DNA of 64,000 bases from an uncultured Bacteroidia bacterium (GTDB lineage: Bacteria; Bacteroidota; Bacteroidia; Bacteroidales; UBA932). The stretch spans positions 1-64,000 of the forward strand of contig CACZKE010000007.1 in the NCBI GenBank assembly GCA_902781705.1, read 5' to 3'. A program made the translations under genes and the position numbers. Position 1 is the first letter of the stretch. Every line of letters begins with the position of its first letter. Below the pieces are notes generated by a model. That model did not search any database and was not told the origin of the DNA. It was given only the letters and a program-made list of their open reading frames with translations. Of the stretch, positions 10,001 through 15,261 are shown in pieces.

Positions 10001-10354
10001 GGAGAGAGACTCCACGTCGTCGTTCAGGTAACCGTCCAGGACGTAGTTCTCACCGAGGGCGAGTTTGATGTCCGTGAACTTGACGGTCTGGTAACCCAGG
10101 CAGGAGACCTCGACGGTGTAGGGACCGCCGGTACGCATGCCCTGGATGGCATAGAGGCCTTCGCCGTTGGTCACGGCACCGTAGTTGGTACCGGAGGGGA
10201 GGTGGGTCGCCACGACGGCGGCGCCGATGATGGTTTCACCCTTGCTGTCCACGATGCGGCCGCCGAGGGAGGCGGTGGTCACCTGGGCAAAGGCGACAAC
10301 GCCCGTCATCATCATAGTGATGGCGAGCAGAAAGCTTTTGAAAGCGTTCTTCAT
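7043..10354 (-). CDS. Oar-like TonB-dependent outer-membrane receptor (paralogue)
   Basis: This 1103-residue receptor is a clear paralogue of the downstream 3610-6915 protein, with the same order: signal peptide (MKNAFKSFLLAITMMMTGVVAFAQ), carboxypeptidase-like domain at about 26-115 (LGGRIVDSKGETIIGAAVVATHLPSG), plug with FTVDGANLNNNFGLSDALPGGGTPISLDAIEE-type motifs, then a barrel ending in IKYFFN. It has its own perfect -7 box (10401-10408) and its own terminator (6985-7018), so it is transcribed separately from the second receptor. The two proteins differ most in extracellular-loop regions, suggesting different ligands. No SusD-like gene is adjacent. Transport of large or complexed substrates, or protein export as proposed for Oar in myxobacteria, are both possible. 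Confidence 0.9.
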   Translation of the reverse strand: MKNAFKSFLLAITMMMTGVVAFAQVTTASLGGRIVDSKGETIIGAAVVATHLPSGTNYGAVTNGEGLYAIQGMRTGGPYTVEVSCLGYQTVKFTDIKLALGENYVLDGYLNDDVESLSEAVVVATPASRFAATKTGASTNISNDEMMNLPNSGRTLSALTKLSPYASGMSFAGSDGRSTNFTVDGANLNNNFGLSDALPGGGTPISLDAIEEVQLVVAPYDVRQSNFVGGGINAITKSGTNTFKGTAYTYYTNQNLRGNKLWGEDLGDRQAESDLIYGFTLGGPIVKNKLFFFVNFEMQNKPEEKIQDRADASKVTVLNQIADKLKNEYGYDPGSIDSYPGGTQNRKLLARLDWNISDAHKLNLRYNNTTNAYWYAPNGNSCDDNFRNRGFNRASKESQPFSNNMYSQQNDVWSVAGELNSRFTNDLSNRFIATYTSINDQRGSKSGLFPHIDIMTDGDYSTGNFIPYTSLGYELFTYNNGVKNTVLNVQDNLTYYLGSHTITAGLSYEHQMAHNSYMRNGTGYYRFASAEDFLKGNLPLSFVYTYGNNGVASPAGRINYDQYGAYLQDEWKVTPNFKLSYGLRADMLAFDNKDLMTNNAIKAISFGGKSIDTGVWPKTRVQVSPRVGFNWDIYGDKSLIIRGGTGLFQGRLPLVFFTNMPQNAGMIQTTVKYTSSFAKDADGKITGVNYPGDVKSALITLNGGKETGGHLITNNDEYIKALGLNTTVTPQDGQIGKNADINGVDPDFHMPQIWKSSLALDIQLPTSFPLSMTAEGMFNKTIWGTRLLNWNINESKVAGRFAGPDNRLKYEGDYLYGTNNAYVLTNSREGWGYTFNYTVKAEPVRNLKAMFSYTHTESKEISGMPGSAANSAYQGIYSVDGPNFVGLQRSQYVTPDRISANVSYYIDLIGGFQVDLYYAGYSPCGNSFIYSNDMNGDGLGVDLIYIPASKDEVAFTSEADRDAFWNFVEQDNYLSKHKGQYAEANAARAPFVHRFDLRLAKDIKFHIGSTDHKFQISASIDNIGNMINSKWGVRQFAYNQSGNSYPSANTIMPLKYEGVNASGVPTFSFNKVDGNYPTKTYTNYFKNTAECWQVLLGIKYFFN

Positions 10355-10400
10355 AAAAGTTGATTAATATAGATGAATAGTTGTTTTCGCTAACCGGACG

Positions 10401-10408
10401 CAAAGGTA
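10401..10408 (-). promoter_or_regulatory. Bacteroidota -7 promoter box (TACCTTTG) for TonB receptor
   Basis: The minus strand reads TACCTTTG, a perfect match to TAnnTTTG, 46 nt upstream of the start codon at 10354. The region further upstream is AT-rich (TTTTCCGAAAAAAATT) but lacks an exact TTTG -33 box. Confidence 0.65.
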
Positions 10409-10478
10409 GAATTTTTTTCGGAAAATATGAAATCACGCCGGGCCGTTTTTCTCTTTTCCCTCAGAATCAGCCATATAC

Positions 10479-10510
10479 AAAAAACGCTTTGTGTCGATTT
10501 ACACAAAGCG
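10479..10510 (-). terminator. Intrinsic terminator of metK
   Basis: A perfect 10-bp stem (10485-10494 CGCTTTGTGT with 10501-10510) and a 6-nt loop are followed on the minus strand by six T residues. It lies 48 nt after the metK stop. Confidence 0.8.
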
Positions 10511-10557
10511 ATTTCAATAAGTCGATGATTGTCAGTCGATTCCGAAAAACGGTAGGA

Positions 10558-11859
10558 TCATAGCCCGAAAGCCTCCTTCACCGTGGGGACGCTGTCCAGG
10601 AGTTCCCAGCCGAAGAACTGGACGATCTTGCGCTGTCCCTGGACGGTAACGGCCTGAGTGTAAGGCTTTCGGCCCATGTGGCCGTAGGCCGCGGTAGGAC
10701 CGTAGATGGGATTCTTGAGGCCGAACTTGTCGATGATTTTCGCGGGGCGGAGGTCGAAGATTTCACTGATCTTTTTCGCGATTTCACCGTCCTGCAGGCC
10801 GTTTTTCGCGGTGCCGTACGTGTCCACGAACACGCTCACGGGCTTTGCCACGCCGATGGCGTAGGCGAGTTGGACGAGGCACTCGTCCGCCACGCCGGCG
10901 GCCACGAGGTTCTTCGCGATGTAGCGGGCGGCGTAGGCCGCGCTGCGGTCCACCTTGGACGGGTCCTTGCCGGAGAAGGCGCCGCCGCCGTGGGCACCTT
11001 TGCCGCCGTAGGTATCGACAATGATCTTGCGGCCGGTGAGGCCGGTGTCGCCGTGGGGACCGCCGATGACGAACTTCCCGGTGGGGTTCACATGGAGGAT
11101 GAAACTGTGCACGAGCCGGGCGGTCTCCTCCGGAAGGGCGGCCTTGAGGCGCGGGATGAGGATCGTTTCCACGTCGTAGCGGATCTTGGCCTGCATCTCG
11201 AAGTCCACCTTGGCCTGGCCGTACTGCTTCACGGCCTCGGCATAGGTCATCCGGCCCAGGCTCGCGGGGACGAATTCGTCGTGCTGGGTGGACAGGACGA
11301 TGGTATGGACCTTCACGGGCTGGTGCGTATCCCCGTCATATTCGATGGTGAACTGGGACTTGGCGTCCGGACGAAGGTAGGGCATCAGTTCCGACTCCCG
11401 GTGGCGGATGTCCGCCAGGATCCGGAGCAGCAGGTGACTCAGGTACAGCGGGAGCGGCATGTAGTCTTCCGTATCGCGGCAGGCGTAGCCGAACATCATG
11501 CCCTGGTCGCCGGCGCCCTGCTCTTCCTCGTTGCCGCGCTCGACACCGCGGTTGATGTCGGCGCTCTGCTCGTGCAGGGCGGACATGACGCCGCAGGAAT
11601 TCCCGTCGAACATGTACTCGGCCTTGTTATAGCCGATGCGGTTGATGGTGCTGCGGACGGTGGTCTGGATGTCCACATAGGCCTCGGACTTGACCTCGCC
11701 CATCACCACGACCATCCCCGTGGAGCAGAAACTCTCGCAGGCAACTTTGGACTCTGGGTCCTGGCGGAGGAACTCGTCCAGGATGGCGTCGCTGATCTGG
11801 TCGGCCACCTTGTCGGGATGGCCTTCGGAAACGGATTCGGAAGTAAACAAGTAGTTCAT
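10558..11859 (-). CDS. metK: S-adenosylmethionine synthetase
   Basis: MetK makes S-adenosylmethionine from methionine and ATP in the cytoplasm. The 433-residue protein carries the N-terminal ATP/methionine motif [16 protein letters not shown], the signature [13 protein letters not shown] and the glycine-rich [19 protein letters not shown] loop with catalytic lysines. Its length is slightly above that of E. coli MetK, as usual in Bacteroidota. The ATG is 3 nt after the T-tract of a leader terminator, and a SAM-II-like aptamer precedes that (see the leader entries), so feedback control by SAM at the transcript level is expected. It is monocistronic, with its own terminator. Confidence 0.97.
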   Translation of the reverse strand: MNYLFTSESVSEGHPDKVADQISDAILDEFLRQDPESKVACESFCSTGMVVVMGEVKSEAYVDIQTTVRSTINRIGYNKAEYMFDGNSCGVMSALHEQSADINRGVERGNEEEQGAGDQGMMFGYACRDTEDYMPLPLYLSHLLLRILADIRHRESELMPYLRPDAKSQFTIEYDGDTHQPVKVHTIVLSTQHDEFVPASLGRMTYAEAVKQYGQAKVDFEMQAKIRYDVETILIPRLKAALPEETARLVHSFILHVNPTGKFVIGGPHGDTGLTGRKIIVDTYGGKGAHGGGAFSGKDPSKVDRSAAYAARYIAKNLVAAGVADECLVQLAYAIGVAKPVSVFVDTYGTAKNGLQDGEIAKKISEIFDLRPAKIIDKFGLKNPIYGPTAAYGHMGRKPYTQAVTVQGQRKIVQFFGWELLDSVPTVKEAFGL

Positions 11860-11862
11860 AGC

Positions 11863-11898
11863 AAAAAAATTAGCCCCATGCTAGAACGCGGAGGCTAA
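11863..11898 (-). terminator. Leader terminator in front of metK (riboswitch expression platform)
   Basis: On the minus strand TTAGCC (11898-11893) pairs with GGCTAA (11875-11870), with two more C-G pairs across a bulge, and is followed by seven T residues ending 3 nt before the metK ATG. The 5' half of the stem (TTTAGC, 11899-11894) can alternatively pair with the aptamer sequence GCTAAA (11932-11927). The two pairings exclude each other. Confidence 0.6.
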
Positions 11899-11923
11899 AA
11901 ACACAAAACACTGATATGAAATG

Positions 11924-11974
11924 TAATTTAGCATTTTTTTGAGTGGTTGCAAGCAATCCAAATCTCTCCACTTC
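11924..11974 (-). ncRNA. SAM-II-like riboswitch aptamer
   Basis: The minus strand of the metK leader has a stem AGTGG/CCACT (11972-11968 with 11946-11942) enclosing a long loop with GATTTGGATTGCTTGCAA, followed by an A-rich joint and the sequence TGCTAAA. This order (stem, GAUUU...UUGCA loop, A-rich strand, GCUAAA) fits the SAM-II H-type pseudoknot as I recall it, and the gene downstream makes the ligand. The aptamer starts within about 15 nt of the -7 promoter box. Identification is by motif and context only; a covariance-model search with RF00521 would decide. Confidence 0.65.
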
Positions 11975-11988
11975 TGTTTTTGGGACGG

Positions 11989-11996
11989 CAAAGGTA
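11989..11996 (-). promoter_or_regulatory. -7 promoter box (TACCTTTG) for metK
   Basis: A perfect TAnnTTTG on the minus strand lies 130 nt upstream of metK and just before the riboswitch aptamer, giving a transcript that starts at the aptamer's 5' stem. Confidence 0.65.
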
Positions 11997-12035
11997 CTAC
12001 TTTTTTCTGAATCTGCAAGAAAATATTTTGATTTT

Positions 12036-12491
12036 TTAATAGTCGCCCCGGTCCAGTTCGCGGCGGACGTCGCGCTCCTTGATGGTCTGGCGTTTGTCAT
12101 ACTCCTTCTTGCCTCGGGCGAGAGCGATAAGGAGTTTCGCATAGCCGTTGTCCGCGATGAAAAGTTTGACGGCGACGATGGTGAGGCCCGCCTTCTTGTC
12201 CTCGATGGCCAGGTGGTTGAGTTCCTTCCGCGTGAGGAGGAGCCGACGGTCCCGGACGGGCTCGTGCTGTCCCCAGGAGCCCCAGTGGTACTGGGCGATG
12301 TTCATGCCCCGTACGAAGAGTTGGTTGCCGGCGAAATAACAGTAGGCATCCTGCAGCGAGACCTTTCCCGCCCGGATGGACTTAATCTCGGTCCCCACCA
12401 ACTGGATGCCGGCGGTATAGGTCTCCAGGAACTCGTAATCGAACGAGGCCCGGCGGTTCTTGATCTGTATGCTGCTCTTTGCTTTCGGCAT
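12036..12491 (-). CDS. smpB: SsrA (tmRNA)-binding protein SmpB
   Basis: SmpB binds tmRNA and delivers it to stalled ribosomes for trans-translation. The 151-residue protein shows the family pattern: NRRASFDYEFLETYTAGIQLVGTEIKS near the start, SLQDAY, the PVRDRRLLL segment and a basic C-terminal tail (KKEYDKRQTIKERD) that mimics the anticodon arm. The length is normal. It diverges from miaA; a minus-strand -7 box at 12562-12569 precedes it with a palindromic repeat in the leader. Confidence 0.97.
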   Translation of the reverse strand: MPKAKSSIQIKNRRASFDYEFLETYTAGIQLVGTEIKSIRAGKVSLQDAYCYFAGNQLFVRGMNIAQYHWGSWGQHEPVRDRRLLLTRKELNHLAIEDKKAGLTIVAVKLFIADNGYAKLLIALARGKKEYDKRQTIKERDVRRELDRGDY

Positions 12492-12501
12492 GTTACTCCC
12501 C

Positions 12502-12550
12502 TGTCATTTCGAGCGACACCACTGTCATTTCGAGCTTGTCGAGAAATCTC
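12502..12550. repeat. Dispersed palindromic repeat, TGTCATTTCGAGC type
   Basis: Two tandem starts of the motif TGTCATTTCGAGC, the second continuing into TTGTCGAGAAATCTC, lie in the smpB leader. The same motif recurs inside miaA, at 28321-28372 and at 50838-50865; a degenerate form is in the MATE gene. Confidence 0.75.
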
Positions 12551-12561
12551 GAAAGGGATTG

Positions 12562-12569
12562 CAAAGGTA
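12562..12569 (-). promoter_or_regulatory. -7 promoter box (TACCTTTG) for smpB
   Basis: Perfect TAnnTTTG on the minus strand, 71 nt upstream of the smpB start; the palindromic repeat lies between box and gene. Confidence 0.6.
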
Positions 12570-12582
12570 CAATTATTTTCCG

Positions 12583-12590
12583 TATTTTTG
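12583..12590 (+). promoter_or_regulatory. -7 promoter box (TATTTTTG) for miaA
   Basis: TAnnTTTG on the plus strand ends only 4 nt before the miaA ATG at 12595, so the transcript is predicted to have almost no leader. Confidence 0.6.
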
Positions 12591-12594
12591 CGTC

Positions 12595-13554
12595 ATGTCC
12601 CTTCCGAACAAGACAAACCTCCTGCCCGACCGTCCCGGCATCCCCCCGATGGCCCCGATGCCCGAGGCCGAGACCCTCGACATCCCGGCCCTGGCCGAGT
12701 CCTATCTCCGCGGGGACATCGACCTCATCTGCGTCCTCGGCCCCACCGCGTCCGGAAAGACGAAGTATGCGGTGCAGTTGGCAAAAGAGATTTCTCGACT
12801 CCGCCCTTTGGGCTCCGCTCGAAATGACAACAACGTTGATTTCGACCAAGCGAAGCATAACGACAACGGTTGTCATTTCGACCAAGCGAAGCGCAACGAA
12901 AACGGTTGTCATTTCGACCAAGCGAAGCGCGTGGAGAAATCTGCAGCCGAAATCCTGTCGGCCGATTCCCGGCAAGTCTATACCGGCATGGACATCGGCA
13001 CGGGAAAGGATCTCCGGGAGTACGGCGAGGTGCCGTACCACCTGATCGACCTGGTGCCGGCGGGGAGCAAGTTCAACATCTACCAGTATCAGGCCGCTTT
13101 CGCGGAGGCCTATGCCGATGTGCGCTCGCGGGGAGCGGTTCCCATCCTGTGCGGCGGCTCGGGGCTGTACATCGAATCCGTCACGCGCGCATATAAGTTC
13201 GACAAGGAGAACGGCGTCCCGGCGGAGCGGCTGCCGCAAAAGACTTTCTACATCGGCACGCTCGTTTCCCGCGAGGAAAGGGTGGAGCGCATCGACCGGC
13301 GGCTGGACGAACGATTGGAAGAAGGGCTCGTGGAAGAGGTGCAAGGCCTCCTGGACAGCGGCATCCCGCCGGAGGACCTCCTCTGGTATGGACTTGAATA
13401 CAAATTCGTTACGCAGTATATCCTGGGAGAAATCTCCTACGACGAGATGCACATCCTCCTCGCCAACGCCATCCACCAGTTCGCCAAGCGCCAGATGACC
13501 TGGTTCCGCGGCATGGAACGCGACGGCGTCCGTATCCACTGGGTCCGGCCGTAA
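12595..13554 (+). CDS. miaA: tRNA dimethylallyltransferase MiaA with repeat insertion
   Basis: MiaA prenylates A37 of tRNAs that read U-starting codons. The 319-residue protein has the P-loop GPTASGKT (about 49-56), SADSRQVYTGMDIGTGK, FNIYQYQAAF, PILCGGSGLYI and the C-terminal QMTWFR motif. Between the P-loop helix and SADSRQ it carries about 52 extra residues encoded by a palindromic repeat, including three near-identical 12-residue units (FDQAKRNENGCH type). Other MiaA proteins have no such insertion here. I chose this ATG because a promoter box ends 4 nt upstream; an internal Met about 20 residues later is an alternative. The core motifs are intact, so function is probably kept. Confidence 0.92.
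   Translation: MSLPNKTNLLPDRPGIPPMAPMPEAETLDIPALAESYLRGDIDLICVLGPTASGKTKYAVQLAKEISRLRPLGSARNDNNVDFDQAKHNDNGCHFDQAKRNENGCHFDQAKRVEKSAAEILSADSRQVYTGMDIGTGKDLREYGEVPYHLIDLVPAGSKFNIYQYQAAFAEAYADVRSRGAVPILCGGSGLYIESVTRAYKFDKENGVPAERLPQKTFYIGTLVSREERVERIDRRLDERLEEGLVEEVQGLLDSGIPPEDLLWYGLEYKFVTQYILGEISYDEMHILLANAIHQFAKRQMTWFRGMERDGVRIHWVRP
12788..12942 (+). repeat. Palindromic repeat inserted in frame in miaA
   Basis: The insertion is bounded by a 9-bp inverted repeat (AGATTTCTC at 12788-12796 and GAGAAATCT at 12934-12942). The left part resembles the intergenic repeat (TTTCTCGAC...GCTCGAAATGACA). The right part holds three tandem 36-nt units built on TTTCGACCAAGCGAAGC. The 36-nt period keeps the reading frame open. 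Confidence 0.8.
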
Positions 13555-13632
13555 TCCCCCTCCATCCTTTCCACCTCCGGACCTCTTTTTGCTGTTTTCC
13601 GGCGACACTCCTGCCTTTAGACCGGGGGACCC

Positions 13633-13738
13633 GTCGAATGGAAACACCTGACCCACAATGCCTTATCCAAAAGTACCCGGGAAAAATTTCCCGGGTACTT
13701 TTAAACAACATTCTCTGTATCAGTCACTTCCATTCGAC
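13633..13738. repeat. Foldback sequence enclosing the miaA/trmB terminator
   Basis: GTCGAATGGA (13633-13642) is repeated in inverted orientation at 13729-13738, with weaker matches outside and inside. The bidirectional terminator lies in the centre. The region between miaA and trmB has no gene. Confidence 0.55.
13669..13702. terminator. Bidirectional terminator between miaA and trmB
   Basis: A perfect 14-nt palindromic stem (AAAAGTACCCGGGA paired with its complement) with a short AT loop has A-tracts and T-tracts on both sides, so it can stop transcripts from miaA and from the long operon ending with trmB. Confidence 0.85.
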
Positions 13739-13768
13739 GTCCCTTTGATACTCTTTCGCGGGTTTCCC

Positions 13769-14716
13769 TCAGGACTCTTTCGAAGGCTGATGGCTGAACG
13801 ACCGGCGCGGCCCTTCGGCCTCCCGCCAGTACGCGGCATCGAAATCCGTGGGGTACGCAAATGGCTCCCCTGCCGCCTTCCCTTCCCGGTCCAATCGGAA
13901 TGCCATATACGTAATGGGCAGGCCCATCTTCAGGAACATCTGCTCATAGAACGTCTGCACCTCGAACACCGCATCTATATCTTTCAACATAGGTTCTGGG
14001 AGGGGGGACCCTGGAAAACCTGTGGCCACCCTCGGCCGCATAAGAGGGAGGGGCCCAGCCGTAAGGTTGGGAGGGGTCGCGGAGCGACGGTTTTCCAGGG
14101 TCCCCCCTCCCAGAACCCCTTGCTTATAAATGTCCGTTCCGAAAGCCAATACCTCCAAGTCATTGGCCCGGACGACGGACTGGGTGTATTCGTAGAGGAA
14201 ACGCGAATCCGTCTTCAGGTGGACGATACCGCCGGGACGGAGGAAGCGGCTGTAGCGCTGGAGGAAAAGCGGCGAGGTGAGGCGGGCGTTCTCGCTGCCG
14301 CGGAGTTGCGGGTCGGAAAAAGTAAGCCAGATCTCGGAGACCTCGCCCGGGCCGAAAAAGGCGTCGATGAACTCGATCCGGGTGCGCAGGAAAGCGACAT
14401 TGCCCATCGATTCCTCGGTGGCCTCCTTCGCGCCCTTCCAAAGCCGCGCCCCTTTGATGTCCACGCCGATGAAATTCATCTCCGGATGCCGGCGCGCCAG
14501 GGCGATCGTGTAATCCCCTTTCCCACAGCCCAGTTCCAGCACGATGGGCTGCGCCTTCGCAAACATGTCCCGGTTCCAGTTGCCCTTGATGGCATGGTCC
14601 CGGAGCACCAGTTCCCTGGAGCCCTCCGGCTTGGCCAATACCGACGAAGCGTCCGGCTGCAGCAGGCAGCGGAACGTCTCGTTCTCCGCGAATTTCTTCA
14701 GTTTACCGTGTCCCAT
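13769..14716 (-). CDS. trmB: tRNA (guanine-N7-)-methyltransferase with 42-codon palindromic insertion
   Basis: TrmB methylates G46 of tRNA with SAM. The protein starts MGHGKLKKFAENETF, typical for Bacteroidota TrmB, and has the SAM motif LELGCGKGDYTIALA, FIGVDIKGARLWKGA, and the catalytic segment EIWLTFSDPQLR, where most homologues read DPWPK. Residues about 205-246 are an insertion encoded by the 126-nt palindromic element at 13992-14117; sequence on both sides (LAFGTDIYKQ and AVFEVQTFYEQMF) matches the normal family continuity. A TTG start ten codons upstream is possible but ATG at 14716 fits the family. It overlaps gldH by 14 nt and is the last gene of the operon. Confidence 0.93.
   Translation of the reverse strand: MGHGKLKKFAENETFRCLLQPDASSVLAKPEGSRELVLRDHAIKGNWNRDMFAKAQPIVLELGCGKGDYTIALARRHPEMNFIGVDIKGARLWKGAKEATEESMGNVAFLRTRIEFIDAFFGPGEVSEIWLTFSDPQLRGSENARLTSPLFLQRYSRFLRPGGIVHLKTDSRFLYEYTQSVVRANDLEVLAFGTDIYKQGVLGGGTLENRRSATPPNLTAGPLPLMRPRVATGFPGSPLPEPMLKDIDAVFEVQTFYEQMFLKMGLPITYMAFRLDREGKAAGEPFAYPTDFDAAYWREAEGPRRSFSHQPSKES
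13992..14117 (-). repeat. Palindromic element copy A, inside trmB
   Basis: Perfect 29-nt inverted arms (13992-14020 and 14089-14117) flank a 68-nt core (14021-14088). The core has three hairpins: GGCC/GGCC (14024-14037), CCCAGCC/GGTTGGG (14054-14071) and GTCGC/GCGAC (14076-14088). The core is shared with copy B; the arms are not, except the innermost AACC/GGTT. Read on the minus strand in the trmB frame it encodes 42 residues including NRRSATPP, GPLPLMRPRVATG. Confidence 0.85.
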
Positions 14717-15185
14717 CCAAAAACTCTTCCTTGTTACGCCTGACAATCAGGCCCATGCCCCGGAGCCCCTCCGGCGGATCCACCGGCCGCACCGTCAGGG
14801 TCCACTGTCCCCACTCATCCGGCCGGACTCCGGCCCGGTATGGGACCATCACCTCCCGGGAAAAATACGACGTACGCCCTTCCATCGGCATATACACATC
14901 CTCGCGGAACACATGGAACGACGGGGAGGTCCACGTCACCGTCAGCGGCAACGCCCCCATCCGCACGAGCGAATCCAGCGGTGCATCCACCCGCGTATAG
15001 AAATCGAAGTCATAAGAGGCCGTCGAGTCCCCCATCTCCACGAAGAACGTATAGGGGCCCTCCCCTCCCACGAACCGCTCGACCGACATGGGCTCGCGGC
15101 AGCCAACCAAAAGCAAACATAAGAGAGAGACCAGGGCATAGGACGGGTATAACTTCCCCCAACCTGTGGCCACCCTCGGCCGCAT
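14703..15185 (-). CDS. gldH: GldH-type lipoprotein
   Basis: The product is a lipoprotein of about 160 residues of the gliding-motility GldH family: hydrophobic segment YALVSLLCLLLVGC with lipobox, then a domain with TASYDFDFYTRVD and a C-terminal GLIVRRNKEEF. The gene order holB - ricT - gldH is common in Bacteroidota, including non-motile species, which supports the call. The start is uncertain: every ATG upstream of the signal peptide lies in palindromic element copy B. I chose the ATG at 15185 (MRPRVATG), which gives a 29-residue signal; ATGs at 15248 and 15263 would add residues encoded by the element and overlap the ricT stop. Confidence 0.75.
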   Translation of the reverse strand: MRPRVATGWGKLYPSYALVSLLCLLLVGCREPMSVERFVGGEGPYTFFVEMGDSTASYDFDFYTRVDAPLDSLVRMGALPLTVTWTSPSFHVFREDVYMPMEGRTSYFSREVMVPYRAGVRPDEWGQWTLTVRPVDPPEGLRGMGLIVRRNKEEFLDGTR

Positions 15186-15261
15186 AAAAGGGAGGGGCCC
15201 ACGGCTTGCCGTGGGAGGGGTCGCGTAGCGACGGTTGGGGGAAGTCATACCCGTCCTATGC
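15136..15261 (-). repeat. Palindromic element copy B, at the ricT/gldH junction
   Basis: Arms of 29 nt (15136-15164 and 15233-15261) match with one mismatch and include the ricT stop codon. The 68-nt core (15165-15232) has the same three hairpins as copy A; the central stem is CCCACGGC/GCCGTGGG instead of CCCAGCC/GGTTGGG, so pairing is kept although bases differ. The gldH frame through it reads NRRYATPP, GPLPFMRPRVATG, the same frame as in copy A. Confidence 0.85.

Noticed and set aside
3736..10363. Long plus-strand open frames (over 1000 codons) opposite the two TonB receptor genes
   Set aside because: Their translations are low-complexity (Val/Gly/His-rich) and are the mirror of high-GC coding sequence; the minus-strand receptors explain the region fully.
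10355..10557. Cobalamin riboswitch upstream of the TonB receptor
   Set aside because: The gap holds only a promoter box and the metK terminator; no B12-box motif was seen.
12843..12942. Tandem 36-nt repeats in miaA as a CRISPR array
   Set aside because: The units are adjacent without spacers, no cas genes are near, and they lie in frame in a gene.
14703..15261. Palindromic elements as insertion sequences
   Set aside because: They are 126 nt, have no transposase and no direct target duplication; reported as repeats instead.
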